Origin: Frankiaceae bacterium
GTDB lineage: Bacteria; Actinomycetota; Actinomycetes; JAVEEB01
NCBI GenBank assembly: GCA_030840665.1
Contig: JAVEEB010000289.1
Location: 1-19,644, forward strand
Direction of reading: 5' to 3'
DNA length: 19,644 nucleotides
Within the stretch, counting starts at the first letter, position 1; each line of letters starts with the position of its first letter. Both the position numbers and the translations under genes were made by a program. Below, piece by piece: positions 9,162 to 16,770 of this stretch. The notes under the pieces are model-generated. The model was not told the DNA's origin, searched no databases, and worked only from the letters and a program-made list of their open reading frames with translations.

Positions 9162-11306
9162 ATGAGCGAAAAGCGTTCCCATCCGAACAACGGCTCCGGA
9201 CCTGCTGGCGAGGACCCGGGGCGCATTCGCAACATCGCGGTTATCGGGCCGTCCGGCGCCGGCAAGACAACGCTGATCGAATCGCTGCTTGCGGCGAGCG
9301 GCACGGTCGCCCGCCAGGGACGGGTTGAGGACGGCACGACCGTCTGCGACTTCGACGAGTCCGAGGTCCGGCTGGGGCGGTCCGTGTCCCTTGCGCTGGC
9401 ACCGCTCGTCGTCGATGGCGTCAAGGTCAACCTGCTCGACACGCCGGGCTTCCCGGACTTCATCGGGGAAACCCGCGCGGCTCTCCGCGCCGCCGATGCC
9501 GCGCTCTTCGTCGTGTCCGCCACCGACGGCATCGAGGCGGCTCAGCCGCTGTGGGACGAGTGCCTGCAGGCGGGCCTTCCGGTCGCCGTCATCCTGACCA
9601 AACTCGACTCGCCGCGCGCGGATTTCGCGGAGACCGTCGCGCAGTGCCGGCAACTCTTCGGAGACGGCGCCCTCCCGGCCTATCTCCCGATGTACGCGGG
9701 CAGCTCGGAATCGGCCGGCGCCCCGATCGGGCTGCTCGGCCTGTTGACGATGACGGCGTACGACTATTCCACTGGTGAGTGCCAATCGCGACCCGCAGAC
9801 GACGCAGAGGCGGCACGGTGCGAGGAGGCTCGCAACGCGTTTCTTGAAGGCGTCATCGCCGAGAGCGAAGACGAGACGCTCATGGACCGGTACCTCGACG
9901 GTGAGCCGCTCGAGTTGGACCTGCTCACCAACGACCTGGAACGGGCTGTCGCACGCGGCCGGTTCTTTCCGCTCGTGCCCGCCATTGCGACGAGTGGCGT
10001 CGGCATCGCACAGGTCCTCGAACTCCTGACCCGCGCCTTTCCGCCTCCCGTCGAGCACGGCCTGCCGGCGGTCACCAGGCCCGACGGCTCCCCCGCCAGT
10101 GCCGTCACGTGCGACGCGTCCGGTCCCCTGTTGGCGGAGGTCGTCAAGACGACGTCCGACCCGTATGTCGGCCGGATCAGCCTCGTCCGGGTGTTCTCCG
10201 GCACCCTGCGGCCGGACGAGGTCGTGCACGTCTCCGGCCACGGTCGGGCAGACGCCGGCCACCGCGACCATGACGACGAGGAACGCACCGGCCTGCTGAC
10301 CAGCCCGCTCGGCGCCGCGCATCGGCCGGTGCCGTACGGGGTTGCCGGCGACATCGTGGCCGTGGCCAAGCTGTCGCACGCGGAAACGGGCGACACGCTG
10401 TCCGGTCGCGAGCATCCGCTGTTGATGCAACCGTGGGACATCCCGGAGCCGCTGTTGCCTGTCGCCGTGAGCGCGTCGTCCAAGGCCGACGAGGACAAAC
10501 TGAGCGCGGCCCTTGTGCGCCTCGCCGCCGAAGACACGACCGTGCGTCTCGAGCAATCCCACGAGACGGGCCAACTTCTCTTGTGGTGCATGGGTGAAGC
10601 GCACGTCGACCTGTTGCTCGATCGCCTCGCCAGGCGGCACGGCGTGCACGTCGACAGGGTGCAGGTGAAGGTGCCGCTGCGGGAAACCCTGGCCGCAGCG
10701 GCGACCGCGCAGGGCCGCCACGTGAAGCAGTCCGGTGGCCACGGTCAGTACGCGGTCTGCACGCTCGTCGTCGAGCCGTTGCCGTCCGGGTCGGGCGTCC
10801 AGTTCGCCGACGAAGTCGTCGGCGGCGCGGTGCCCCGCGCGTTCATCCCCTCGGTGGAAAAGGGCGCGCGAGCCCAGCTCGAGTCCGGCGTCCGCGCCGG
10901 AGTGCCGATCGTCGACGTACGCGTCCGTCTCATCGACGGCAAGGCACACAGCGTCGATTCGTCCGACATGGCGTTTCAGCTCGCCGCCGGTCTCGCCATC
11001 CGCGAGGCGGCCCACCTGGCCGGCACGACCGTCCTCGAACCGATCATGGGCCTCGCGATCGTCGTGCCGGACCGGTTCGTCGGCGCGGTGATGAGCGACC
11101 TGTCCTCGCGGCGCTCCAATGTCCTCGGGAGTGAACCGGCGTCGGCAGGGCACACGGTCGTGCACGCGGAGATGCCCGAATCCGAAGTCGTGCGCTACGC
11201 CGTCGGTCTCCGCGCAGCGACGCACGGGACCGGCACGTGGACACGCGCCTTCGCGCGCTGGTCGCCCGTCCCGCCGCAGACGGCGGCCGCCCTGCTGTCG
11301 GTGTAG
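9162..11306 (+). CDS. fusA2: Elongation factor G-like protein EF-G2
   Basis: A 714-residue translational GTPase-family protein. G1 is GPSGAGKTT (29-37). The switch I motif is altered (LGRSVSLA in place of the usual RGITI). G3 is DTPGFPDF (93-100), with Phe97 where canonical EF-G has the catalytic His. G4 is TKLD (146-149) instead of NKxD. Domains II-V follow, including GHGQYA and the domain IV/V region, with a final RAFARWSPVP. This matches the actinobacterial EF-G2 (FusA2) class, whose tested mycobacterial member was reported to bind guanine nucleotides without ribosome-dependent GTPase activity. It is not the housekeeping EF-G, and no ribosomal protein or tuf genes are nearby. ATG 9162 was chosen for its GGAGGT; the frame from 9084 lacks one. 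Its cellular role is unsettled. Confidence 0.9.
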   Translation: MSEKRSHPNNGSGPAGEDPGRIRNIAVIGPSGAGKTTLIESLLAASGTVARQGRVEDGTTVCDFDESEVRLGRSVSLALAPLVVDGVKVNLLDTPGFPDFIGETRAALRAADAALFVVSATDGIEAAQPLWDECLQAGLPVAVILTKLDSPRADFAETVAQCRQLFGDGALPAYLPMYAGSSESAGAPIGLLGLLTMTAYDYSTGECQSRPADDAEAARCEEARNAFLEGVIAESEDETLMDRYLDGEPLELDLLTNDLERAVARGRFFPLVPAIATSGVGIAQVLELLTRAFPPPVEHGLPAVTRPDGSPASAVTCDASGPLLAEVVKTTSDPYVGRISLVRVFSGTLRPDEVVHVSGHGRADAGHRDHDDEERTGLLTSPLGAAHRPVPYGVAGDIVAVAKLSHAETGDTLSGREHPLLMQPWDIPEPLLPVAVSASSKADEDKLSAALVRLAAEDTTVRLEQSHETGQLLLWCMGEAHVDLLLDRLARRHGVHVDRVQVKVPLRETLAAAATAQGRHVKQSGGHGQYAVCTLVVEPLPSGSGVQFADEVVGGAVPRAFIPSVEKGARAQLESGVRAGVPIVDVRVRLIDGKAHSVDSSDMAFQLAAGLAIREAAHLAGTTVLEPIMGLAIVVPDRFVGAVMSDLSSRRSNVLGSEPASAGHTVVHAEMPESEVVRYAVGLRAATHGTGTWTRAFARWSPVPPQTAAALLSV

Positions 11307-11322
11307 GCGGCGGGCCGGCCAG

Positions 11323-12231
11323 TCACCCCGTTATTGGCGTTCCGGCCGGACTCACGACCCACCAGTAGGCGCCGAAACCCGCGCTGCCCTGGCCCGCGGT
11401 GGACCCGGCGCCGGTCTCGAAACTGAAGTAGTACAGCGGGTGCCCGTCGTACGTCACCTGCTGTTTTCCGTCGGAGCGCGTCGACGTACCCAGCCCTGCC
11501 GCTGCCACCGCTCCGCCCGCCCTGGGCAGGCCGACGACGGGCGGCCACGCGGCCGCACACGCGCCCCCGCACGCCGAGCGGCCCTTCCGGTCGGCCTCCC
11601 ACAGGTACAGCGTCCGCCCGGCAGCATCCGTCAGGTAGGTGCCGAGCACACCAGTGGTCGTGGTGATCGTCACCGGTTTGGGTGCGACCTTGATGGGCGT
11701 TCCGGCGGAGCTGACCGCGTACCACCGCGCCCCGAAGCGGTTGCTCCCCTGGCCGGCCGTCGCACCGCGGGACTTGTCGCCGCTGAAGTAGTAGAGCGGA
11801 CGACCGTGGTAGGTGACCTGCGTCCTGCCATCTGCCCGCACGATCGCCCCCAAAGCCGACGGGGCGACCTCGCCCGCGGCCTTGGCGCGGCCCAGCACCG
11901 GCCACCAGATCGTCGCGCATTTTCCTGTGCACACTGACTTCTTGATGGGGTCGGCCAGCCACACGTAGAGGGTCCGTCCCGAGGTGCCCGTCAGGTATTT
12001 GCCGAGCCGGCCGCTCCGCGTGGACACAGTGACGGTGTACGACGTGACGGCCGCGGGCTGCGACGAAATGGCGAGTGCTGAGGCATTTGCGGGCACCGAA
12101 CCCGTCACGGCACCCGGCACGGACACAAGGACGCTGGCCGCCGCGAAACTCGCCCCGGCCACCGCCGCCCGAGACCTTCGCCATCTCGGCCGGTCACCCG
12201 TCGGTTGCCGCCCGATGATCGAACTGTTCAT
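11323..12231 (-). CDS. Exported protein with two Lipoprotein_15-type (COG4315) units
   Basis: 302 residues from ATG 12231, which has AGGAGG 4 bases upstream. The N-terminus is basic (PRWRRSR) followed by an Ala/Val-rich core and an ANASALA cleavage region, so it is probably secreted; the RR pair leaves a Tat route possible. No lipobox is seen despite the family name. Then comes one unit twice: [16 protein letters not shown]... with VCTGKCA and WWPVLG, then [17 protein letters not shown] and TAGQG; and again [16 protein letters not shown] with ACGGACA and WPPVVG, then [11 protein letters not shown] and TAGQG. Each unit holds one C-x3-C pair. The family is widespread and of unknown function. 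The gene is convergent with EF-G2, with only 16 bases between the stops. Confidence 0.9.
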   Translation of the reverse strand: MNSSIIGRQPTGDRPRWRRSRAAVAGASFAAASVLVSVPGAVTGSVPANASALAISSQPAAVTSYTVTVSTRSGRLGKYLTGTSGRTLYVWLADPIKKSVCTGKCATIWWPVLGRAKAAGEVAPSALGAIVRADGRTQVTYHGRPLYYFSGDKSRGATAGQGSNRFGARWYAVSSAGTPIKVAPKPVTITTTTGVLGTYLTDAAGRTLYLWEADRKGRSACGGACAAAWPPVVGLPRAGGAVAAAGLGTSTRSDGKQQVTYDGHPLYYFSFETGAGSTAGQGSAGFGAYWWVVSPAGTPITG

Positions 12232-12277
12232 GGCGCCTCCTGGGGGCTCCGGGCACGGCGTGCCGGCCAACCCACTG

Positions 12278-12302
12278 CACGGCCGCGCGCCCCCGATGGT
12301 TC
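12278..12302 (-). promoter_or_regulatory. Possible ECF-type promoter of the Lipoprotein_15 gene
   Basis: On the minus strand GAAC (12302-12299) is followed by 17 bases and CGTG (12281-12278), resembling the AAC / CGT pattern of many ECF promoters. Between it and the ATG lies GGCACGGCGTGCC (12252-12264), an inverted repeat that could be an operator or a leader hairpin. The match is short, and in GC-rich DNA it may be chance. The rest of the 226-base gap 12232-12457 shows no gene. Confidence 0.3.
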
Positions 12303-12457
12303 GATGCCGCGGTATCCAGGCTTCAGGGCGGGAGTGGACGACCGATAAGAGCTAAGGACGAACGGACATGACGGGCCACCCCGAGCACGCTCAAGGGGCG
12401 GTCGAACTGCGCGGCGTGGGCCGGGCGACGCTGCGAACGTCGCTCGGTCGCCGGGCG

Positions 12458-13735
12458 CTATGCGTCGACGACCCTGCTAGCGGGGTGATCCGGGACGTCG
12501 ACGTCGACCTCGCCCAGCCGACCAACTGGCACCGCCACCTCCGTGCCGCCGTTGCGCAATTCAGCGGGCCACCGCAGCAGCGGCAGCGCGATCCCCACCG
12601 CGGTCATCGCCCCCGCAATGCCGACCACGTAGCGAACGTCGAACGCCGCTGCCAGCAGCCCACCGCCGATGAGCCCCAGCACCTGCGCCGCAGTCAACAG
12701 GCTTTGGGCGAGTCCCATCGCGCGGGCCCGCAGGTCCTGCGGCGTGTACAGCATGAAAGCCGCGTTCGCCGCAAAATGAAAAGCGAGGAGCAGACCGGCG
12801 CACGTCCACAGCGCGAAGACGGCGGCCGGTGGCATCGGCACCGCTGTGAGCACTAGCGGGACCGGCGCCAGCCAGGCGCAGGGCCTGATCCACCGGATGC
12901 GCTTGTCCCGAGCCACGTAGCGGGCAAGCACAATCCCGCCCAGGGCAGCGCCGATCGGCATGGCAGCAACCATCGCGCCCTGCGCCAGCCCGTGCAGCCC
13001 GTGCCGACTCGCGTACACGATGGCCAGGCCTTCAGGCACCGCGGCGCCGGCGACCGTCACGGACGAAACGAGCAGCAGGGACCGCAGGACTGGGCGCGCC
13101 CACACCTCTCCGACGGCCGTCCGCATCATGGCCACCATGCCGCGCCCGGCGCCGTGGGTGTGCTCGGCATGCGGCCGACGTTCCACAAAGACGATGAGCG
13201 CAACAGCCGACAACACGAACGTCCCGGCATCGATGAGCAACGCACCGCCGCCACCGACGGCGCTCACAGCGACGGCCCCGGCAAGATAACTGCCGATCTG
13301 CGTCAGCTGGTAGGTCAACCCCGTGACGACGCTGGCCGCGACGTATTGGTCGTTGCTGACCACTTGCGGTATCAGCGCCGCCCGGCTCGCGTCGAAGGCG
13401 GGACTGAAGAACGCCGCCGCCAACACCAGCGTGAAAGCGGTCACGATCGGCCAGTCGAGCAACACGGAGCAGGCGGCGGCTGTGATGAGCGCCGCCCGCG
13501 CGACGTCGCAGACCACCATCACGCGGCGCCTTTCGAACCTGTCGCCGAACGTCGACAGGAGGGGACCTGCGAGGAGCGACGGTAGGTAGGAGAGGGAGAA
13601 CGTCAGGGCCGCCACTAGCGGCGACCCCGTGCGTTCGAAGAACACGATGGCCAGGGCTATCCGCGCCAGGTCATCGCCGGCGGCCGAAAACGCGTGCGAC
13701 GCCACCAGTGCTCGGAATTCCGCACTACGCCACAC
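12458..13735 (-). CDS. MFS transporter (EntS/drug-exporter-like)
   Basis: A 425-residue, strongly hydrophobic protein with about 12 predicted membrane segments. It starts MWRSAEFRALVASHAFSAAGDD, typical of the MFS branch that includes EntS-type exporters and macrolide pumps. The loop between helices 2 and 3 (FGDRFERRRVMVVCDVARA) is the MFS motif A region. A longer cytoplasmic loop (VERRPHAEHTHGAGRGM) separates the two halves. The C-terminal 25 residues are hydrophilic and acidic. The substrate is unknown. The likely start is GTG 13735 with G-rich sequence upstream. It is divergent from the DGPF/sigma pair across 177 bases. Other MFS members often travel with resistance genes, as seen here, but it has no dedicated regulator next to it. 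Confidence 0.9.
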   Translation of the reverse strand: MWRSAEFRALVASHAFSAAGDDLARIALAIVFFERTGSPLVAALTFSLSYLPSLLAGPLLSTFGDRFERRRVMVVCDVARAALITAAACSVLLDWPIVTAFTLVLAAAFFSPAFDASRAALIPQVVSNDQYVAASVVTGLTYQLTQIGSYLAGAVAVSAVGGGGALLIDAGTFVLSAVALIVFVERRPHAEHTHGAGRGMVAMMRTAVGEVWARPVLRSLLLVSSVTVAGAAVPEGLAIVYASRHGLHGLAQGAMVAAMPIGAALGGIVLARYVARDKRIRWIRPCAWLAPVPLVLTAVPMPPAAVFALWTCAGLLLAFHFAANAAFMLYTPQDLRARAMGLAQSLLTAAQVLGLIGGGLLAAAFDVRYVVGIAGAMTAVGIALPLLRWPAELRNGGTEVAVPVGRLGEVDVDVPDHPASRVVDA

Positions 13736-13853
13736 TCCCCCAACCCCCGTTCACGCGCCGTCGATCCCCTATGCCCCGCGACAATGGTCCGGTGGCCCCC
13801 GCAGGGAGTACAGCAGAGAACCAACGCGCAGGCTAACAATCCGGGACACCTGA

Positions 13854-13881
13854 TGTCGAAAGCGGCGCCCCGCCGTTCGTC
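13854..13881 (+). promoter_or_regulatory. Predicted ECF42-type promoter of the DGPF-sigma operon
   Basis: TGTCGA (13854-13859) is followed by 18 bases and CGTC (13878-13881), 31 bases before the DGPF gene ATG. This is the motif described for ECF42 sigma factors in Streptomyces (TGTCGA at -35, CGA/TC at -10), whose targets are DGPF genes. Since the operon encodes an ECF42-type sigma factor, positive autoregulation is expected. I saw no second TGTCGA-N18-CGTC in the window. Confidence 0.75.
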
Positions 13882-13912
13882 GTACGGATGACACTCACAA
13901 CCGGGAGGCAGC

Positions 13913-14233
13913 ATGAAGTACCTGATGATGGTCTGCGTCGAGGAAGAGCCGACCGAGCCAGTGGAGGACGTGGGTCCGTGGGCCGAAGAGATGGACGGGC
14001 GTGGCGTACGCCTCATCGGGGACCGGCTGCGCGACTCGAACAGTTGGACCACGGTTCGTGTACGGAAGGGCGACGTGGTCATCTCTGACGGCCCGTACGC
14101 CGAGACGAAGGAGTTCATCGGCGGGTTCGACGTCATCGAGTGTGCCGACCTCGACGAAGCGATCGAGGTCGCTTCCAAGCATCCGGTCGCGAAGTTCGGT
14201 GCGCTCGAGCTGCGGCCGTTCTGGCCGCTGTGA
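13913..14233 (+). CDS. DGPF / YCII-related domain protein
   Basis: A 106-residue protein, [12 protein letters not shown]..., containing the family hallmark [22 protein letters not shown] (residues about 55-77), with DGPY standing for DGPF. The end, [11 protein letters not shown], is also typical. The YCII fold is a small dimeric alpha-beta barrel; its activity in this group is unknown. GGGAGG lies 4 bases before ATG 13913. The gene overlaps the sigma-factor start by 4 bases (GTGA, 14230-14233), the standard arrangement for DGPF-ECF42 loci, so the two proteins should be made together. Confidence 0.93.
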   Translation: MKYLMMVCVEEEPTEPVEDVGPWAEEMDGRGVRLIGDRLRDSNSWTTVRVRKGDVVISDGPYAETKEFIGGFDVIECADLDEAIEVASKHPVAKFGALELRPFWPL

Positions 14234-15477
14234 CGCCGGCGGACGCCGTCGCCGGGGCATTTCGTACCGAATGGGGCCGCGTCCTGGCGTCGGTGATCCG
14301 CCTGACCGGCGACTGGGACCTGGCCGAAGAATGCGTCCAGGACGCCATTGAAAAGGCGTTGCTGCGTTGGCCGGTTGACGGCGTTCCGCAGAAGCCTGGC
14401 GCGTGGTTGACGACGACGGCGCGCAACCGCGCCCTCGACAGGTTGCGTCGCAGCAACGTCGAGGCGGCCAAGCTGAAGGAGGTGGCCCTCATGCCCGACG
14501 GCGTCGACGAGGACGGGGATTTCCCGGACGAGCGACTGCGGCTGATCTTCACCTGTTGCCATCCGGCACTGCCGATCGAGGCCAGGGTTGCCCTCACCTT
14601 GCGGACGGTCGCCGGCCTCACCACAGAGGAGATTGCGCGCGCCTTTCTCACGCCGACCGCGACGATGGCGCAACGGCTCGTGCGGGCGAAGGGGAAGATC
14701 CGGGGCGCCGGCATCCCCTATCGGGTCCCCTCCGCCGACCTGCTCCCCCACCGGCTGACCGGGGTTCTCGCCGTCATCTACCTGTTGTTCAACGAGGGGT
14801 ACTCCGCAAGCGCGGGCGAAACGCTGGTGCGCGGCGAACTGGCCGACGAGGCCATCAGGTTGGGCCGCCTTCTCGCCGCCCTGATGCCGACCGAGCCCGA
14901 GGTACGTGGCCTGCTCGCGTTGATGCTGCTTCACCACGCCCGGAGCGCGGCCCGCGTCGACGCCCACGGCGACCTCGTGACGTTGGAGGACCAGGACCGC
15001 ACCCAGTGGAACGGCACGGAGATCGCGGAAGCCGTTTCGCTCCTCCCCGCCGTCCCGAGCGGATCGTACGAAGTGCAGGCCGCCATCGCGGCGTGTCACG
15101 CGACGGCGGCGGCCCCCCAAGACACCAACTGGGCAAGGATTTCCCAGCTGTACACCCACCTTGCGACGCTGACCCCGTCACCGTTTGTAGAGCTGAACCG
15201 GGCTGTCGCCGTCGCGATGGCGGAAGGCCTCGACAAAGGGTTGGCGCTGGTCGACGCGCTCGACCAATCCGGCGCCTTGCCCGGTTACCATCTACTGCCC
15301 GCGACGCAGGCCGACCTGCTCCGCCGCGGGGAACGCCACACCGAGGCGGCAGCCGCGTACAAGCGGGCACTTGTCCTCGCCCCGACCGACGCGGAACGGC
15401 GCTATCTCCGCGCGCGGCTCGCCGACGTGGAGGGCCTGGAGCACGTCACGCAGTTGCCCCCGACCGCCCAGACCTGA
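14230..15477 (+). CDS. ECF42-type RNA polymerase sigma factor with C-terminal extension
   Basis: 415 residues from GTG 14230. Sigma region 2 is at about 12-72 ([39 protein letters not shown]). Sigma region 4 follows at about 105-160 ([45 protein letters not shown]). The remaining 250 residues form the extension typical of ECF42, starting [22 protein letters not shown] and ending in TPR-like helices ([33 protein letters not shown]). No anti-sigma gene is adjacent, in line with the family, where the extension is thought to set activity. The start overlaps the DGPF gene by 4 bases, and the last 32 bases overlap the converging permease gene. It probably drives its own operon through the site at 13854. 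Confidence 0.94.
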   Translation: MTPADAVAGAFRTEWGRVLASVIRLTGDWDLAEECVQDAIEKALLRWPVDGVPQKPGAWLTTTARNRALDRLRRSNVEAAKLKEVALMPDGVDEDGDFPDERLRLIFTCCHPALPIEARVALTLRTVAGLTTEEIARAFLTPTATMAQRLVRAKGKIRGAGIPYRVPSADLLPHRLTGVLAVIYLLFNEGYSASAGETLVRGELADEAIRLGRLLAALMPTEPEVRGLLALMLLHHARSAARVDAHGDLVTLEDQDRTQWNGTEIAEAVSLLPAVPSGSYEVQAAIAACHATAAAPQDTNWARISQLYTHLATLTPSPFVELNRAVAVAMAEGLDKGLALVDALDQSGALPGYHLLPATQADLLRRGERHTEAAAAYKRALVLAPTDAERRYLRARLADVEGLEHVTQLPPTAQT

Positions 15478-16732
15478 CGTTCCGGCCACCCCCGCGGACG
15501 ATCCACACGGCAGCCCCCAGTGCGAGTGCGGCAACGCCGCCGATGATCGAGGGAACCGGCAGGCTGAATGCCAGCGTGGCGCAGCCGAGCAGGCCGGCGA
15601 CAGGGATCCACCGGGCCGGAGCGCGCTCGGCTCTCGTCAAGGTGAGCGCCGCTGCGTTCGCGATCGCGTAGTAGAACAGGACTCCGAACGACGAGAAACC
15701 GATCGCCCCGCGCAGGTCGACGGTGCACACGAGCACGACAACCAGCGCGCCAACAGCCACCTCTGCGTGATGCGGGATGCCAAAACGCGGGTGGACACGG
15801 GCGAGCGTGGCCGGCAGATGGCGGTCGCGGGCCATCGCGAACGTGGTGCGTGAGATGCCCAGGATCAGCGACAGAAGCGCCCCGAGGGCCGCCGCTGCTC
15901 CGCCGACCTGAACGATCGGGGCCAGCGCGTGCAGGCGGCCGGCCATCACGGCTGCACGCAGGGGTGCGGTGGTGCCGGCGAGCCCCGTCGGGCCGGCCGC
16001 AAGAAGAGCGGAGACCGCGACAAGGGCGTAGACCGCCAGGGCGATGCCGAGGGCGATCGGGATTGCCCGGGGAATGGTGCGGGCCGGATCGCGGACTTCT
16101 TCACCGAGCGTCGCGATGCGGGCATAGCCGGCGAACGCGAAGAACAGCAACCCCGCCGCTTGCAGGATCCCGCGAAGTCCAGTGCCGGGAAACGGCGAGA
16201 GTCGCATGGCGTTGGCCTGACCGCCGGCCAGGCACGCCACGACCACTACGCCGAGCGTCAGCAGCGTGAGGGCAACGATCCCCCGCGTCGCCCAGGCCGA
16301 CTTCTGCACGCCCCGGTAGTTGATCGCGGTGAGGACGACGACGGCGGCGACAGCTCCCAGCCTCACGTGGCCCGGAGCCGCGTACGAGGCGAACGTCAGC
16401 GCCATCGCCGCGGCGCTGGCAATCTTGCCGACGATGAAGGCCCAGCCCGCCTGGTGGCCCCAGAAGTCACCGAGCCGGCGGCGTCCGTAGACGTACGTGC
16501 CGCCCGACTCCGGGTAGAGGGCCGCGAGGCGCGCCGAGCTGGTGGCGTTGCAGTACGCCACGAACGCGGCAAGGACCAAGCCAACGAGGAGACCGGAGCC
16601 GGCGGCCTGCGCGGCAGGTGCGAAGGCGGCGAAGACGCCGGCCCCGAGCATCGCCCCGAGGCCGACGACGACCGCATCGGCCACCCCGAGGCGCCGGCGG
16701 AGCGCGGCCGGCGACGGCAAGGGCTGCGGCAC
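15446..16732 (-). CDS. APC-family amino-acid permease
   Basis: 428 residues from GTG 16732 ([25 protein letters not shown]), with about 12 hydrophobic segments. The first contains [16 protein letters not shown], the glycine-rich unwound part of helix 1 that binds substrate in the APC superfamily; [20 protein letters not shown] in the next loop, [27 protein letters not shown] around helix 6 and [26 protein letters not shown] are classic for the cationic/neutral amino-acid branch. It should import amino acids by proton coupling. No Shine-Dalgarno is evident. The gene begins 38 bases after the secreted protease stop on the same strand, and ends inside the sigma-factor gene on the opposite strand. 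The specific amino acid cannot be read from sequence. Confidence 0.92.
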   Translation of the reverse strand: MPQPLPSPAALRRRLGVADAVVVGLGAMLGAGVFAAFAPAAQAAGSGLLVGLVLAAFVAYCNATSSARLAALYPESGGTYVYGRRRLGDFWGHQAGWAFIVGKIASAAAMALTFASYAAPGHVRLGAVAAVVVLTAINYRGVQKSAWATRGIVALTLLTLGVVVVACLAGGQANAMRLSPFPGTGLRGILQAAGLLFFAFAGYARIATLGEEVRDPARTIPRAIPIALGIALAVYALVAVSALLAAGPTGLAGTTAPLRAAVMAGRLHALAPIVQVGGAAAALGALLSLILGISRTTFAMARDRHLPATLARVHPRFGIPHHAEVAVGALVVVLVCTVDLRGAIGFSSFGVLFYYAIANAAALTLTRAERAPARWIPVAGLLGCATLAFSLPVPSIIGGVAALALGAAVWIVRGGGRNVRSGRSGATA

Positions 16733-16770
16733 TAGGAGTCCCAAGTGGAGGAGCGGCAAGACCGCGGGTG

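Noticed and set aside
9038..9532. N-terminal extension of the methyltransferase frame
   Set aside because: It lies opposite the EF-G-like start and its promoter region and contains no methyltransferase sequence.
9153..11225. Long 690-codon open frame on the minus strand opposite EF-G2
   Set aside because: Very GC-rich DNA keeps antisense frames open; the product is Arg/Asp/Gly-rich and low in family-like motifs, and the plus-strand gene is clear.
13736..13800. TTGTCG-containing promoter for the MFS gene on the minus strand
   Set aside because: No -10 hexamer at suitable spacing, and it does not match the ECF42 motif closely enough.
13657..15159. 500-codon minus-strand frame over the DGPF and sigma genes
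   Set aside because: It spans two well-supported genes and their promoter in antisense; no known domain is visible.
14403..15671. 422-codon plus-strand frame in another phase of the sigma gene
   Set aside because: Out-of-phase shadow rich in Arg and Pro; the sigma-factor frame has clear domains.
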